From CAZAJT01 sp964485585 (GTDB taxonomy: Bacteria; Patescibacteriota; Microgenomatia; UBA1406; GWC2-37-13), in the NCBI GenBank assembly GCA_964485585.1, contig CAZAJT010000028.1:1-13981 (forward strand): 13,981 nucleotides of DNA. The letters run 5' to 3'. The first letter of the stretch is position 1. Each line of letters starts with the position of its first letter. Positions 7,561 to 13,930 of the stretch are shown here, piece after piece. Both the position numbers and the translations under genes were made by a program. Below the pieces are notes generated by a model that saw only the letters and a program-made list of their open reading frames with translations, did not search any database and was not told the DNA's origin.

Positions 7561-7743
7561 TTACTTTCTAAAGCTATTGAGAGTTTGTGTAAGAAGGAAT
7601 ACCGAAAGTGAAGATGTTTTGAAAAACTCTGTAAGGTTTCCACATTGTAAGCAGGATGAGCGGTTCAGGAAATAATAGACAATATCAAACACAATAATCG
7701 CAGGAAAAATCAGAACAAACAATAATGTTTTACTCTTCAGCAT
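7561..7743 (-). CDS. Small hydrophobic membrane ORF overlapping the end of jag
   Basis: A 60-codon reading frame from ATG 7743 (in-frame ATGs also at 7749 and 7755). The product has a basic N-terminus (MLKSK), a strong membrane helix at about residues 6-25, a CLQC pair near 31-34, and a weaker second hydrophobic patch. It overlaps the last 14 bases of jag, which fits translational coupling, and lies in the same direction as the block above it. I do not recognise a family. Its size and uncertain start leave room for chance, though a clean helix following a basic start favours a real gene. Confidence 0.45.
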   Translation of the reverse strand: MLKSKTLLFVLIFPAIIVFDIVYYFLNRSSCLQCGNLTEFFKTSSLSVFLLTQTLNSFRK

Positions 7744-8227
7744 TGACATCTTCATTCATTTCTGCAGAACTTCCCTCTTTCATGTCAATAATCAGATGTC
7801 GTTCTCTCCCCTCACCAACCGAATATGTGGTTAAATCAGGATACTCGCTCGTTATATACTCGTGTATCATTTTGCGCTCATAGGAAGAAAGTCCTCGCAG
7901 ATGGGTTGGTTTTCTGAGATCTGTTGTTTTTTGTGCCATTTCTGAGGCGAGACCTTGTAATCGCTCCTTCTGTTTTTCCCTATAATCATTCACATTCACT
8001 AGAATATGCACCGATTCGCCGAGTGATTTGTAGAGAATCACTTCAAGAATCTTCTGGAGGGCGCGAATTGTCTCGCCATGCCGACCAATAACCGTAGGTG
8101 CATCCTCCTCGGTACGAATTACCACATGATAGGCGCCTTCATCTTCCTCAACATTTACTTCAAAGTTCGCTGTCATTTTTTGGAGGAGTGCCTCTGCTTC
8201 AGATTTGATTGTTTGTACCTTGTCCAT
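7730..8227 (-). CDS. jag: Jag/KhpB RNA-binding protein (KH + R3H)
   Basis: This 165-residue protein has a type II KH domain with the G-x-x-G loop GRHG (48-51) inside VIGRHGETIRALQKILEV. An R3H domain follows, with the R-x(3)-H signature at R118 and H122 in YERKMIHEY and the strand RERHLIID. The usual N-terminal Jag_N domain is absent, leaving the KH-R3H core plus an acidic tail. Jag (KhpB) is a cytosolic RNA-binding protein that in Firmicutes pairs with KhpA and affects cell elongation and division. It begins 21 bp after the yidC stop, matching the widespread yidC-jag pairing, and its end overlaps a small membrane ORF. Confidence 0.9.
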   Translation of the reverse strand: MDKVQTIKSEAEALLQKMTANFEVNVEEDEGAYHVVIRTEEDAPTVIGRHGETIRALQKILEVILYKSLGESVHILVNVNDYREKQKERLQGLASEMAQKTTDLRKPTHLRGLSSYERKMIHEYITSEYPDLTTYSVGEGRERHLIIDMKEGSSAEMNEDVNAEE

Positions 8228-8248
8228 AGAATAAAATAATAAAAATTG

Positions 8249-9076
8249 TTAATGTGTCAAAGTGTCGAGCATCGAGAATTTCTCTTTCGAATGGGCTTTC
8301 TTATAATGAATTATACTAAACAGCGAAAAAATGTTCCAGTAGAGTGACAGTCCAACCGGTAAGGAATACGAAAACCATCCGATTAGGATAGGAAAAAAAT
8401 ATTTCATCTGGGTTTGCATTGCTTTTTGAAAATCATCACCGGCTCCTTCTTTCTTCTCAACTTTGTTTTCCTCTTTTTTATGCTCCTTCTTCTGTGGAGG
8501 AGGAACCGTTGCAATAGCTTGAAAATACTGTAGAACCCCCGTCACAACGGGAATAAGGTAATAATACCAGACTCCTCCCTTTGCGGGAGTTAAAGCGAGA
8601 TTGAATCCGAAAAACCATGGATCAATCGTGGTAATTTTGAGAAATGAAAAATAAAGAGCATTGTTTATTGAGTTAATGATATTGCCGGTAGTTCCTTGAG
8701 TAAGAAACAGGTTGAGTGTACTATAGAGCGCTATGAAAATTGGAATCTGGATTATGAGAAACAAACACCCCGCCGCAGGATTAACACCTGCTTCTTTATA
8801 AAGCCGCATCTGTTCTATTTGCAGTTTCTTTGGGTCCTTTTTATGCTTTGCGCTCAGTTGATCAAGACGTGGTTTGATATCTTGCATTTTTTTTGACGTC
8901 TGAACCTGCTGATCAAAAAATGGATGCAGTAATAGCCGTATAAAGGCGGTAAGAAAAATAATCGCCCATCCCAAAGCTCCCGGAAGATGAATAAGAAGAA
9001 ATAGTTTGTAAAAGGTGACGAGAAGATTGAGGATTGGAAAAACAAATATTGTGTTGTAGAAGTTTGGAGATAGCAT
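8249..9076 (-). CDS. yidC: YidC/Oxa1-type membrane protein insertase
   Basis: This 275-residue protein has the five-helix YidC core: helices at about 8-28, 33-51, 101-125, 168-188 and a C-terminal pair within 225-258. The groove arginine is R47 in AFIRLLLHP. The basic cytoplasmic loop (about 60-98) leads into YKEAGVNPAAGCLFLIIQIP, a highly typical YidC block. There is no large periplasmic P1 domain, so the layout is like Gram-positive YidC/SpoIIIJ. A Lys/Glu-rich loop at 195-212 precedes the last two helices and is low-complexity. YidC inserts and folds inner-membrane proteins, alone or with Sec. It lies 29 bp downstream of rpmH and 21 bp upstream of jag in an evident operon. The groove Arg and hydrophobic helices are intact, so it should be functional. 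Confidence 0.92.
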   Translation of the reverse strand: MLSPNFYNTIFVFPILNLLVTFYKLFLLIHLPGALGWAIIFLTAFIRLLLHPFFDQQVQTSKKMQDIKPRLDQLSAKHKKDPKKLQIEQMRLYKEAGVNPAAGCLFLIIQIPIFIALYSTLNLFLTQGTTGNIINSINNALYFSFLKITTIDPWFFGFNLALTPAKGGVWYYYLIPVVTGVLQYFQAIATVPPPQKKEHKKEENKVEKKEGAGDDFQKAMQTQMKYFFPILIGWFSYSLPVGLSLYWNIFSLFSIIHYKKAHSKEKFSMLDTLTH

Positions 9077-9105
9077 TTATTTAATGTTAAAAATCTTTAG
9101 AAATT

Positions 9106-9240
9106 TTAAACAGTGAGTCGTTTTCTCCCTTTTGCCCTTCTTCGTCGAATCACATTCCTCCCATCGCTGGAGCGCATGCGTTTCAAAAATCCGTGCTTTC
9201 TCATTCTCCGCTTTTTTTTAGGCTGATAGGTGCGTTTCAT
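9106..9240 (-). CDS. rpmH: Ribosomal protein bL34
   Basis: Direct translation of the minus strand from ATG 9240-9238 gives a 44-residue, highly basic protein beginning MKRTYQPKKKRR, containing the bL34 motif KHGFLKRM and RRRRAKGRKRL, with a TAA stop at 9106-9108. This is the full length and sequence pattern of bL34, a late-assembling protein of the 50S subunit. It precedes yidC by 29 bp. In most bacteria rnpA (and often yidD) lies between these two genes; here there is no room for it. The upstream leader carries a heptamer repeat tract. Confidence 0.95.
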   Translation of the reverse strand: MKRTYQPKKKRRMRKHGFLKRMRSSDGRNVIRRRRAKGRKRLTV

Positions 9241-9247
9241 AACATAA

Positions 9248-9275
9248 ATCAAATATCAAAGATTAAAAATCAAAG
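9248..9275. repeat. Heptamer tandem repeat, 4 units of ATCAAAN, in the rpmH leader
   Basis: Four consecutive 7-mers read ATCAAAT, ATCAAAG, ATTAAAA, ATCAAAG. The tract ends seven bases before the rpmH start region and probably lies in its 5' leader. It belongs to the window's set of period-7 repeats, each with a different unit. Confidence 0.7.
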
Positions 9276-9303
9276 TGATATATTAAAATGAAAAAATTTG
9301 ATT

Positions 9304-11520
9304 TTATTTAAGTCTCTCTTCTAGAATAGAATGTTTCTCCCCGTAAAATACCTTCCATACTGCCTCGGTAACGTAAGGCATGAATGGGTGGAGCATTTTC
9401 AAATTCTCGCAGTATACTGTTTCCAGCAACTGAAGAACCTCAATAGTACCATCTTTCAACTCTTCTTTCAACTGCTCAATATAATAATCGGCGTAGCGAT
9501 GCCATAAAAATTCATAGATGAGACCAAGCGCAAGAGAAAAGCGGTATGAATTCATGTACTTTATGTATTCTTTTTTCTCTTTCTCAAATTCTTTCTTTAA
9601 CGTATTAAGAATGCTCGTTTTTCCCCTCTCCCCTTTCCCCTCTCCCCTTTCCCCTCGATTCATAGATATGAATCGCCCAATATTCCATACCTTATTAGCA
9701 AAATTTCTCATACCGGTGATCTTTTCCTCCGAGAGAGCAGTATCGTTACCTTCAGCAGTACCAAAGATGAGAGCTGCCCGTAATGCATCTGCGCCATACT
9801 TATCAATCATCTCAAGCGGATTAATGACGTTTCCTTTACTCTTGCTCATTTTCTGGCCTTTTTTGTCCCGCACCATACCATGGAGAAATACGGTAGTAAA
9901 GGGAGGGGTATTGGTAGCAAAATATCCCATCATAATCATACGCGCAACCCACGCCGGCAGTATGTCATACCCAGTTTCCATTACAGAAGTAGGATAGAAA
10001 TAATTAAAGTGCGTTGGTTTTGAATTCTGAGTTCTGATCCCGCCTGCCCGCTCCGCCAAAGCGTCATCAGCGAGGCGAGCTGGCGAGGCCACGCCAGAGG
10101 CGGGCGAGGCAGGTTCGTTATCGATGGTTTGTAATGTTGCGAAGGGCCATTGGGAAGAAGAAAACCAAGTATCAAACGTGTCCGTGTCCTGTTCAAAACG
10201 AAAACCACCACATTCCTTACAAGATCCCACCGGCGTTTTTCCCTCGGTTACTACCCAGGTGCTTTTCCCTTTTTTTGCGCAACTGTCACATTTCCATGCA
10301 GGAATACGTATTCCCCAAACAATCTGTCGAGAGATATTCCAGTCAATAAAGTTATCCAGAATCCGTATCGCATGTTTTTTAAATCTGCGGGGGTAAAAAA
10401 CAATAGCATTGTCATCAATCAACTTCTTTGCTGCCTCAGTTAACGGCTTCACTTTGACAAACCATTGTTCGAGCGGCAATGGCTCAAGCACCATGCCACA
10501 GCGATAACAGACCCCAACCACATGGGAATAATTCTTGTCGACATGATCGAGCAAGCCGCGTTTCTCAAGATCTACCGCAATCTTTTCGCGTGCTTGTTTT
10601 ACTTTCAATCCTGCGTACGGTCCGGCCAATTCGGTAAGCCGACCATCAAAGTCAATGACCTGCCGCATCTCAAGATTATGCCGCTTTCCCATCTCAAAAT
10701 CATTAAAATCATGTGCGGGAGTAACTTTCACAACACCTGTGCCAAACTTTGGATCTACTGCCTCATCCGCAATAACTTGTATCATAAAGGTACCAAGCAA
10801 TCCCTCTGCCTCGACTTCTTTGCCAATCCATTGTTTATACCGTTTGTCTGAAGGATGTACCGCAAGGGCAGTGTCGCCAAACTTTGTTTCGGGACGAACT
10901 GTTGCGAGTATGAATGGCCCATACTTCATATAGTACAGAGGGTCAGTCTGCTCAATATGCTTTACCTCAAGGTCTGAGAATCCGGTACCACAGCGGGGGC
11001 AATAGTTCACCAGTTTTTTATCCCGGTATACCAATCCTTCCTCATACAGTTTTTTGAAGGTTTTATAGACAATTGCCACAATGTCTTTATCCATAGTGAA
11101 TTTATTCTTTGACCAGTCGAGTGCAAAACCGAGTCGCCGCAATTGATTTTCCATGTTTGGTCGATTTTTAGCTACAAAATCCCAGATCATTTTAAATAAC
11201 GTTTCTCGATCAAAGTCAAATCTGCTTTTTCCTTCTTTCTGTAACTGTTTTTCAAAAACAAACTGCGTTTCAATGCCTGCATGATCTGCGCCTGGCAACC
11301 ACAACACCGCATCTCCGAGAAGCATATGATATCGGATCATCACATCCTCATAGGTATACATAGCGTGGCCGAGATGGAGATTGGCATTGGCATTCGGCGG
11401 CGGAAGAATGATGGAGAACGGTTTCTTTTCACTCTCAACTTTTGCAGTAAAATATCCCCGCTCTTCCCAGAAGCGATAGAGCCTCTCTTCTATAGCAGAT
11501 GGAATGAACTTCGGTTCCAT
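9304..11520 (-). CDS. valS: Valyl-tRNA synthetase with repeat-derived insertions
   Basis: A 738-residue class I synthetase that charges tRNA-Val. It shows the HIGH motif as HLGH (residues 49-52), the CP1 editing domain (about 185-340), the CPRCG and CDSC/CKEC cysteine pairs, WFSSSQWPFATL, YPTSVMETGYDIL and the KMSKS loop (557-561). It is shorter than the roughly 950-residue E. coli enzyme: the C-terminus stops soon after PYVTEAVW and lacks the tRNA-binding coiled coil. Two segments look foreign: about 468-504, between FATL and FNYFYPTS, translated from a palindromic element and a heptamer tract; and 622-634 (RGERGEGKGERGK), translated from another heptamer tract. I prefer ATG 11520 (MEPKFIPS) over TTG 11526; neither has a clear Shine-Dalgarno. 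It precedes rpmH by 63 bp. Confidence 0.95.
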   Translation of the reverse strand: MEPKFIPSAIEERLYRFWEERGYFTAKVESEKKPFSIILPPPNANANLHLGHAMYTYEDVMIRYHMLLGDAVLWLPGADHAGIETQFVFEKQLQKEGKSRFDFDRETLFKMIWDFVAKNRPNMENQLRRLGFALDWSKNKFTMDKDIVAIVYKTFKKLYEEGLVYRDKKLVNYCPRCGTGFSDLEVKHIEQTDPLYYMKYGPFILATVRPETKFGDTALAVHPSDKRYKQWIGKEVEAEGLLGTFMIQVIADEAVDPKFGTGVVKVTPAHDFNDFEMGKRHNLEMRQVIDFDGRLTELAGPYAGLKVKQAREKIAVDLEKRGLLDHVDKNYSHVVGVCYRCGMVLEPLPLEQWFVKVKPLTEAAKKLIDDNAIVFYPRRFKKHAIRILDNFIDWNISRQIVWGIRIPAWKCDSCAKKGKSTWVVTEGKTPVGSCKECGGFRFEQDTDTFDTWFSSSQWPFATLQTIDNEPASPASGVASPARLADDALAERAGGIRTQNSKPTHFNYFYPTSVMETGYDILPAWVARMIMMGYFATNTPPFTTVFLHGMVRDKKGQKMSKSKGNVINPLEMIDKYGADALRAALIFGTAEGNDTALSEEKITGMRNFANKVWNIGRFISMNRGERGEGKGERGKTSILNTLKKEFEKEKKEYIKYMNSYRFSLALGLIYEFLWHRYADYYIEQLKEELKDGTIEVLQLLETVYCENLKMLHPFMPYVTEAVWKVFYGEKHSILEERLK
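9623..9656. repeat. Heptamer tandem repeat inside valS (CCCCTCT/CCCCTTT)
   Basis: Alternating 7-mers CCCCTCT and CCCCTTT form a perfect 14-bp unit repeated 2.4 times. On the coding strand it specifies the Gly/Arg/Glu/Lys peptide at valS residues about 622-634, between NIGRFISMN and the anticodon-binding helical region. Confidence 0.85.
10016..10036. repeat. Heptamer tandem repeat inside valS (CAGAACT-like on the minus strand)
   Basis: Three 7-mers, GGTTTTG, AATTCTG and AGTTCTG on the plus strand, read CAGAACT, CAGAATT, CAAAACC on the coding strand. They adjoin the GC-rich palindrome and encode part of the inserted peptide (around TQNSKP). The unit resembles the AAAACTC heptamers in the YYY gene at 12646-12673. 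Confidence 0.6.
10039..10113. repeat. GC-rich palindromic element inserted in frame in valS
   Basis: Outer arms CCTGCC (10043-10048) and GGCAGG (10108-10113) are exact complements. Inside, CTGGCG (10080-10085) pairs with CGCCAG (10092-10097) around a 6-nt loop. The element is far richer in G+C than its flanks and resembles GC-rich palindromic repeats I recall from Patescibacteria genomes. It contributes Ala/Ser/Pro/Asp/Arg-rich residues within valS 468-504, between FATL and FNYFYPTS, where typical ValRS proteins have only a short loop. Confidence 0.75.
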
Positions 11521-11529
11521 AAACAAAAG

Positions 11530-11619
11530 GTTAGTTGGTTATTTGGTTACTTAGTTACTTAGTAGAATTAATAATATTATGACTAACAAACCAAGTAACC
11601 AACTAACTAAGTAACTAAC
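11530..11619. repeat. Inverted pair of octamer tandem repeats between valS and the YYY gene
   Basis: Left arm: four 8-mers of the form GTTANTTR (11530-11561). Right arm: four and a half 8-mers of the complementary form YAANTAAC (11584-11619). The arms 11530-11554 and 11583-11607 match as reverse complements at 22 of 25 positions. The left arm ends ten bases before the valS ATG and the right arm lies where the -35 of the YYY gene should be, so this repeat forms most of the divergent promoter region. Confidence 0.8.
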
Positions 11620-11634
11620 AGTAGTGATCTATTA

Positions 11635-11640
11635 TATAAT
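11635..11640 (+). promoter_or_regulatory. Consensus -10 (TATAAT) eight bases before the YYY gene start
   Basis: TATAAT at 11635-11640 is followed by AGAATACA and ATG 11649, placing the expected start point at or next to the ATG. The position for a -35 (about 11612-11617, TAACTA) falls in the octamer repeat and matches poorly. Confidence 0.5.
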
Positions 11641-11648
11641 AGAATACA

Positions 11649-13859
11649 ATGGAATGGATCTGGCAAACGCTGCAGTGGTATCTTTATCTTTTAGCCATCG
11701 GTATACTTTTTTTCCCGATTACCAAAAAACTATTCGGGTCTTTTTTCGATCAGGGATATGGACTGAGCAAAACGATCGGGATACTTACTCTTACCTACGC
11801 GGCATTTGTTTTAGGCATCATAAAGATTCTTCCGTTTAATCACCTGAACCTCATATTTCTCGTATTTATTTTTGGTCTCATTAATTATTTCTTCTCTGTA
11901 CGTAATATCTCTCGTTCTTCTCACTTGTTGAAGATTTTCATCTTTGAAGAACTGCTATTTCTCGCTGCGCTTTTCTTTCTCACCTATGTACGCGGACAAG
12001 AGCCTTCAATACGAGGACTGGAAAAATTTATGGATTTTGGATTTATGAACGCGATTTTGCGCGCCGAATACTTTCCGCCGCTTGACATGTGGCTCTCGGC
12101 AGATGCGACGCGGCCATCAGGTTATCCGATAAACTATTACTACTTCGGTCATTTAAGCGGGGCATTCTTGATTAAGCTCTCCAACACACTACCTGCTGTT
12201 GGCTACAATCTTATGTTGGCAACCATTCTTGCGCAAGGGACAACAATCGTTTTTTCTCTTATAGGAAGCTCCATCGCTTTTATTCAAACACAGGTTCTCA
12301 AATTAAAAAAGCTCCACCTTGTGGCGCTGATTGTCTACGCTCTTTTAGGAAGTTTTATCGTGAATCTTGCCGGAAATCTCCATACAATTTATCTTTTCAC
12401 AACAGGCTACCCAAACGAAAATCCGATTCCTTTCTGGCAAATACTTGATGGGTACAATCCGACAAAATATTGGTATCCGAATGCTACTCGATTTATCCCC
12501 TTTACGATTCATGAGTTTCCTTCCTATTCATATGTCGTGGCAGATCTCCACGGACACGTGTTTGATATTCCGTTCGTATTACTCACCCTATCTTTATTAT
12601 TAGTATTCTTTCTGAGAGTCTACGGTAATCATCAAGAATCAGCGCAAAACTCAAAACTCAAAACTCAAAACTCAGTAGCGTATTGGTTGCTCACCGAAAT
12701 ACGAAATACGAAATACTTACTTCTTTATACTGTTTTATTCGGTTTTCTCACTGCGGTTCATTATATGACGAATGCGTTTGACGGACCTATTTATCTGCTC
12801 CTCATACTCCTGATATTTGTAGTACTTTTCAAGCTATCGTGGCAATTGATTATACATACGGTGATTCTTATAGCTGGTTTTCTGGTATTCTCATTTCCGT
12901 TTTCCTATTTTTTCTCGCCGTTTGTTACCGGTGTCGGCGTCAACTGCAGTCCTGAATTTCTGGTGAATCTGAAAAAATTCGGACCGTTTTTGTTTGAAAA
13001 AGGGAATTGTCAGTCGTCTGCTCCTTGGATGCTTTTTGTTCTCTGGGGATTTTTCTGGTCTACCGCATTCATGTTTATGACCATTCTCTACCGTCAAAGG
13101 AATCGAATACCGGAAATGAAAAAACCCGACGTTTTTATTCTTATCCTTTTTGCCTTTGGCACCTTCCTTATCATTATTCCAGAATTTTTTTATATCAAAG
13201 ATATTTATCCCGCACACTTTCGCGCAAACACCATGTTTAAGATGGGCTATCAGGCCTTTATGATGATGGGGGTTGCGGCAGCTTATGTGTTATACCGCAT
13301 ACAAATGGTGCATCAACCGCTTCGTTTGATACTCAAAAGTTTTTACCTCCTTCTTTTCAGTCTTGTTTTTGTTTACCCATTTTTTGCATTTCCTTCCTAC
13401 TATGGTGCTTTAAAAAAAACTCCCCAGCTTGATGGCACTCAATGGCTTAAAACTACCTATACCGAAGATAAGGAAATCATAGACTATTTGAATAAAAATA
13501 TTGTCGGTACCCCCGTCGTCTTGGAGGCACAAGGCGATTCATATACCGACTATGAACGAATCTCAGCATATACCGGTTTGCCAACAATAGCGGGGTGGTG
13601 GGTACATGAATGGCTGTGGCGTGGTTCTTCTGATGTGGTGGGTAAACGTATTCCTGACGTAACAACAATTTATGAAACAAACGACAGCAATGTTGCTATA
13701 GACTTGTTGAGGAAATATCAGGTGCAATACGTCATTGTTTCCACACTTGAGCGAAACAAATATCCCAAACTTCAGGAAGAGAAGTTTTCACACTTTGCAA
13801 AAAAAATCTACACGTCTTCTAATAAGCTTGGGGCTCTGTATCAAATAAACACAAATTAG
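11649..13859 (+). CDS. DUF2298 / Chlor_Arch_YYY-type polytopic membrane protein
   Basis: A 736-residue membrane protein with about a dozen hydrophobic helices and a short soluble C-terminal part. The signature NYYYFGH (N162-H168) after FGFMNAILR (about 131-139), and DLHGH (D299-H303) beside FTIHEFPSYSY, mark the DUF2298 or 'YYY' family, known from Chloroflexi, archaea and candidate phyla. The overall look (large polytopic N-part, conserved acidic/His loop after early helices, outside C-part with GWWVHEWLWRG) resembles GT-C glycosyltransferases, but the reaction is not established. Residues about 333-357 are translated from two heptamer repeats (12646-12673 and 12695-12716) and probably form a loop between helices. 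The ATG has a -10 element eight bases before it and no Shine-Dalgarno, which suggests a leaderless message. The TAG stop at 13857-13859 is followed after four bases by a new promoter-like sequence. Confidence 0.8.
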   Translation: MEWIWQTLQWYLYLLAIGILFFPITKKLFGSFFDQGYGLSKTIGILTLTYAAFVLGIIKILPFNHLNLIFLVFIFGLINYFFSVRNISRSSHLLKIFIFEELLFLAALFFLTYVRGQEPSIRGLEKFMDFGFMNAILRAEYFPPLDMWLSADATRPSGYPINYYYFGHLSGAFLIKLSNTLPAVGYNLMLATILAQGTTIVFSLIGSSIAFIQTQVLKLKKLHLVALIVYALLGSFIVNLAGNLHTIYLFTTGYPNENPIPFWQILDGYNPTKYWYPNATRFIPFTIHEFPSYSYVVADLHGHVFDIPFVLLTLSLLLVFFLRVYGNHQESAQNSKLKTQNSVAYWLLTEIRNTKYLLLYTVLFGFLTAVHYMTNAFDGPIYLLLILLIFVVLFKLSWQLIIHTVILIAGFLVFSFPFSYFFSPFVTGVGVNCSPEFLVNLKKFGPFLFEKGNCQSSAPWMLFVLWGFFWSTAFMFMTILYRQRNRIPEMKKPDVFILILFAFGTFLIIIPEFFYIKDIYPAHFRANTMFKMGYQAFMMMGVAAAYVLYRIQMVHQPLRLILKSFYLLLFSLVFVYPFFAFPSYYGALKKTPQLDGTQWLKTTYTEDKEIIDYLNKNIVGTPVVLEAQGDSYTDYERISAYTGLPTIAGWWVHEWLWRGSSDVVGKRIPDVTTIYETNDSNVAIDLLRKYQVQYVIVSTLERNKYPKLQEEKFSHFAKKIYTSSNKLGALYQINTN
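12646..12673. repeat. Heptamer tandem repeat, 4 perfect units of AAAACTC, inside the YYY gene
   Basis: Four perfect copies of AAAACTC run from 12646 to 12673. In frame they encode AQNSKLKTQNS, a polar loop between two membrane helices. Because 7 is not a multiple of 3, the same unit is read in all three frames. Confidence 0.9.
12695..12716. repeat. Heptamer tandem repeat, 3 units of CGAAATA, inside the YYY gene
   Basis: Three perfect copies of CGAAATA (12695-12715) plus one further C encode the segment EIRNTKY, only 21 bases after the AAAACTC tract. Confidence 0.85.
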
Positions 13860-13862
13860 TTC

Positions 13863-13891
13863 TTGACAAGAAAAAATAATTCTGTTATCGT
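13863..13891 (+). promoter_or_regulatory. Promoter-like sequence at the right edge
   Basis: A consensus -35 TTGACA (13863-13868), a 17-bp spacer and TATCGT (13886-13891) begin four bases after the YYY stop. Transcription would start near 13898 and run into two hairpins, so it could drive a small RNA or the leader of a gene beyond the window. Confidence 0.5.
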
Positions 13892-13904
13892 CTTAGGTGA
13901 TTTG

Positions 13905-13925
13905 TTGGTATTGGAAAAATACCAA
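13905..13925. other. Perfect 8-bp hairpin of unknown role
   Basis: TTGGTATT (13905-13912) and AATACCAA (13918-13925) pair perfectly around GGAAA. It is followed on the plus strand by A's and on the minus strand lacks a T-tract immediately after it, so it does not look like an intrinsic terminator by itself. Confidence 0.6.
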
Positions 13926-13930
13926 TAAAA

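Noticed and set aside
9518..9997. Plus-strand reading frame of about 159 codons inside valS
   Set aside because: It is the antisense of a clearly conserved synthetase region and contains the translated heptamer repeat; no start signal or family match.
10006..10121. Frameshift or assembly error in valS
   Set aside because: The frame is open through the insertion and the conserved motifs on both sides, including KMSKS, are in one frame; an in-frame insertion explains it better.
12646..12716. Possible CRISPR array
   Set aside because: Units are 7 bp and contiguous with no spacers; this is a microsatellite-like tract.
13905..13925. Intrinsic terminator for the YYY gene
   Set aside because: The hairpin is perfect but followed by A's on the plus strand, so it lacks the needed T-tract.
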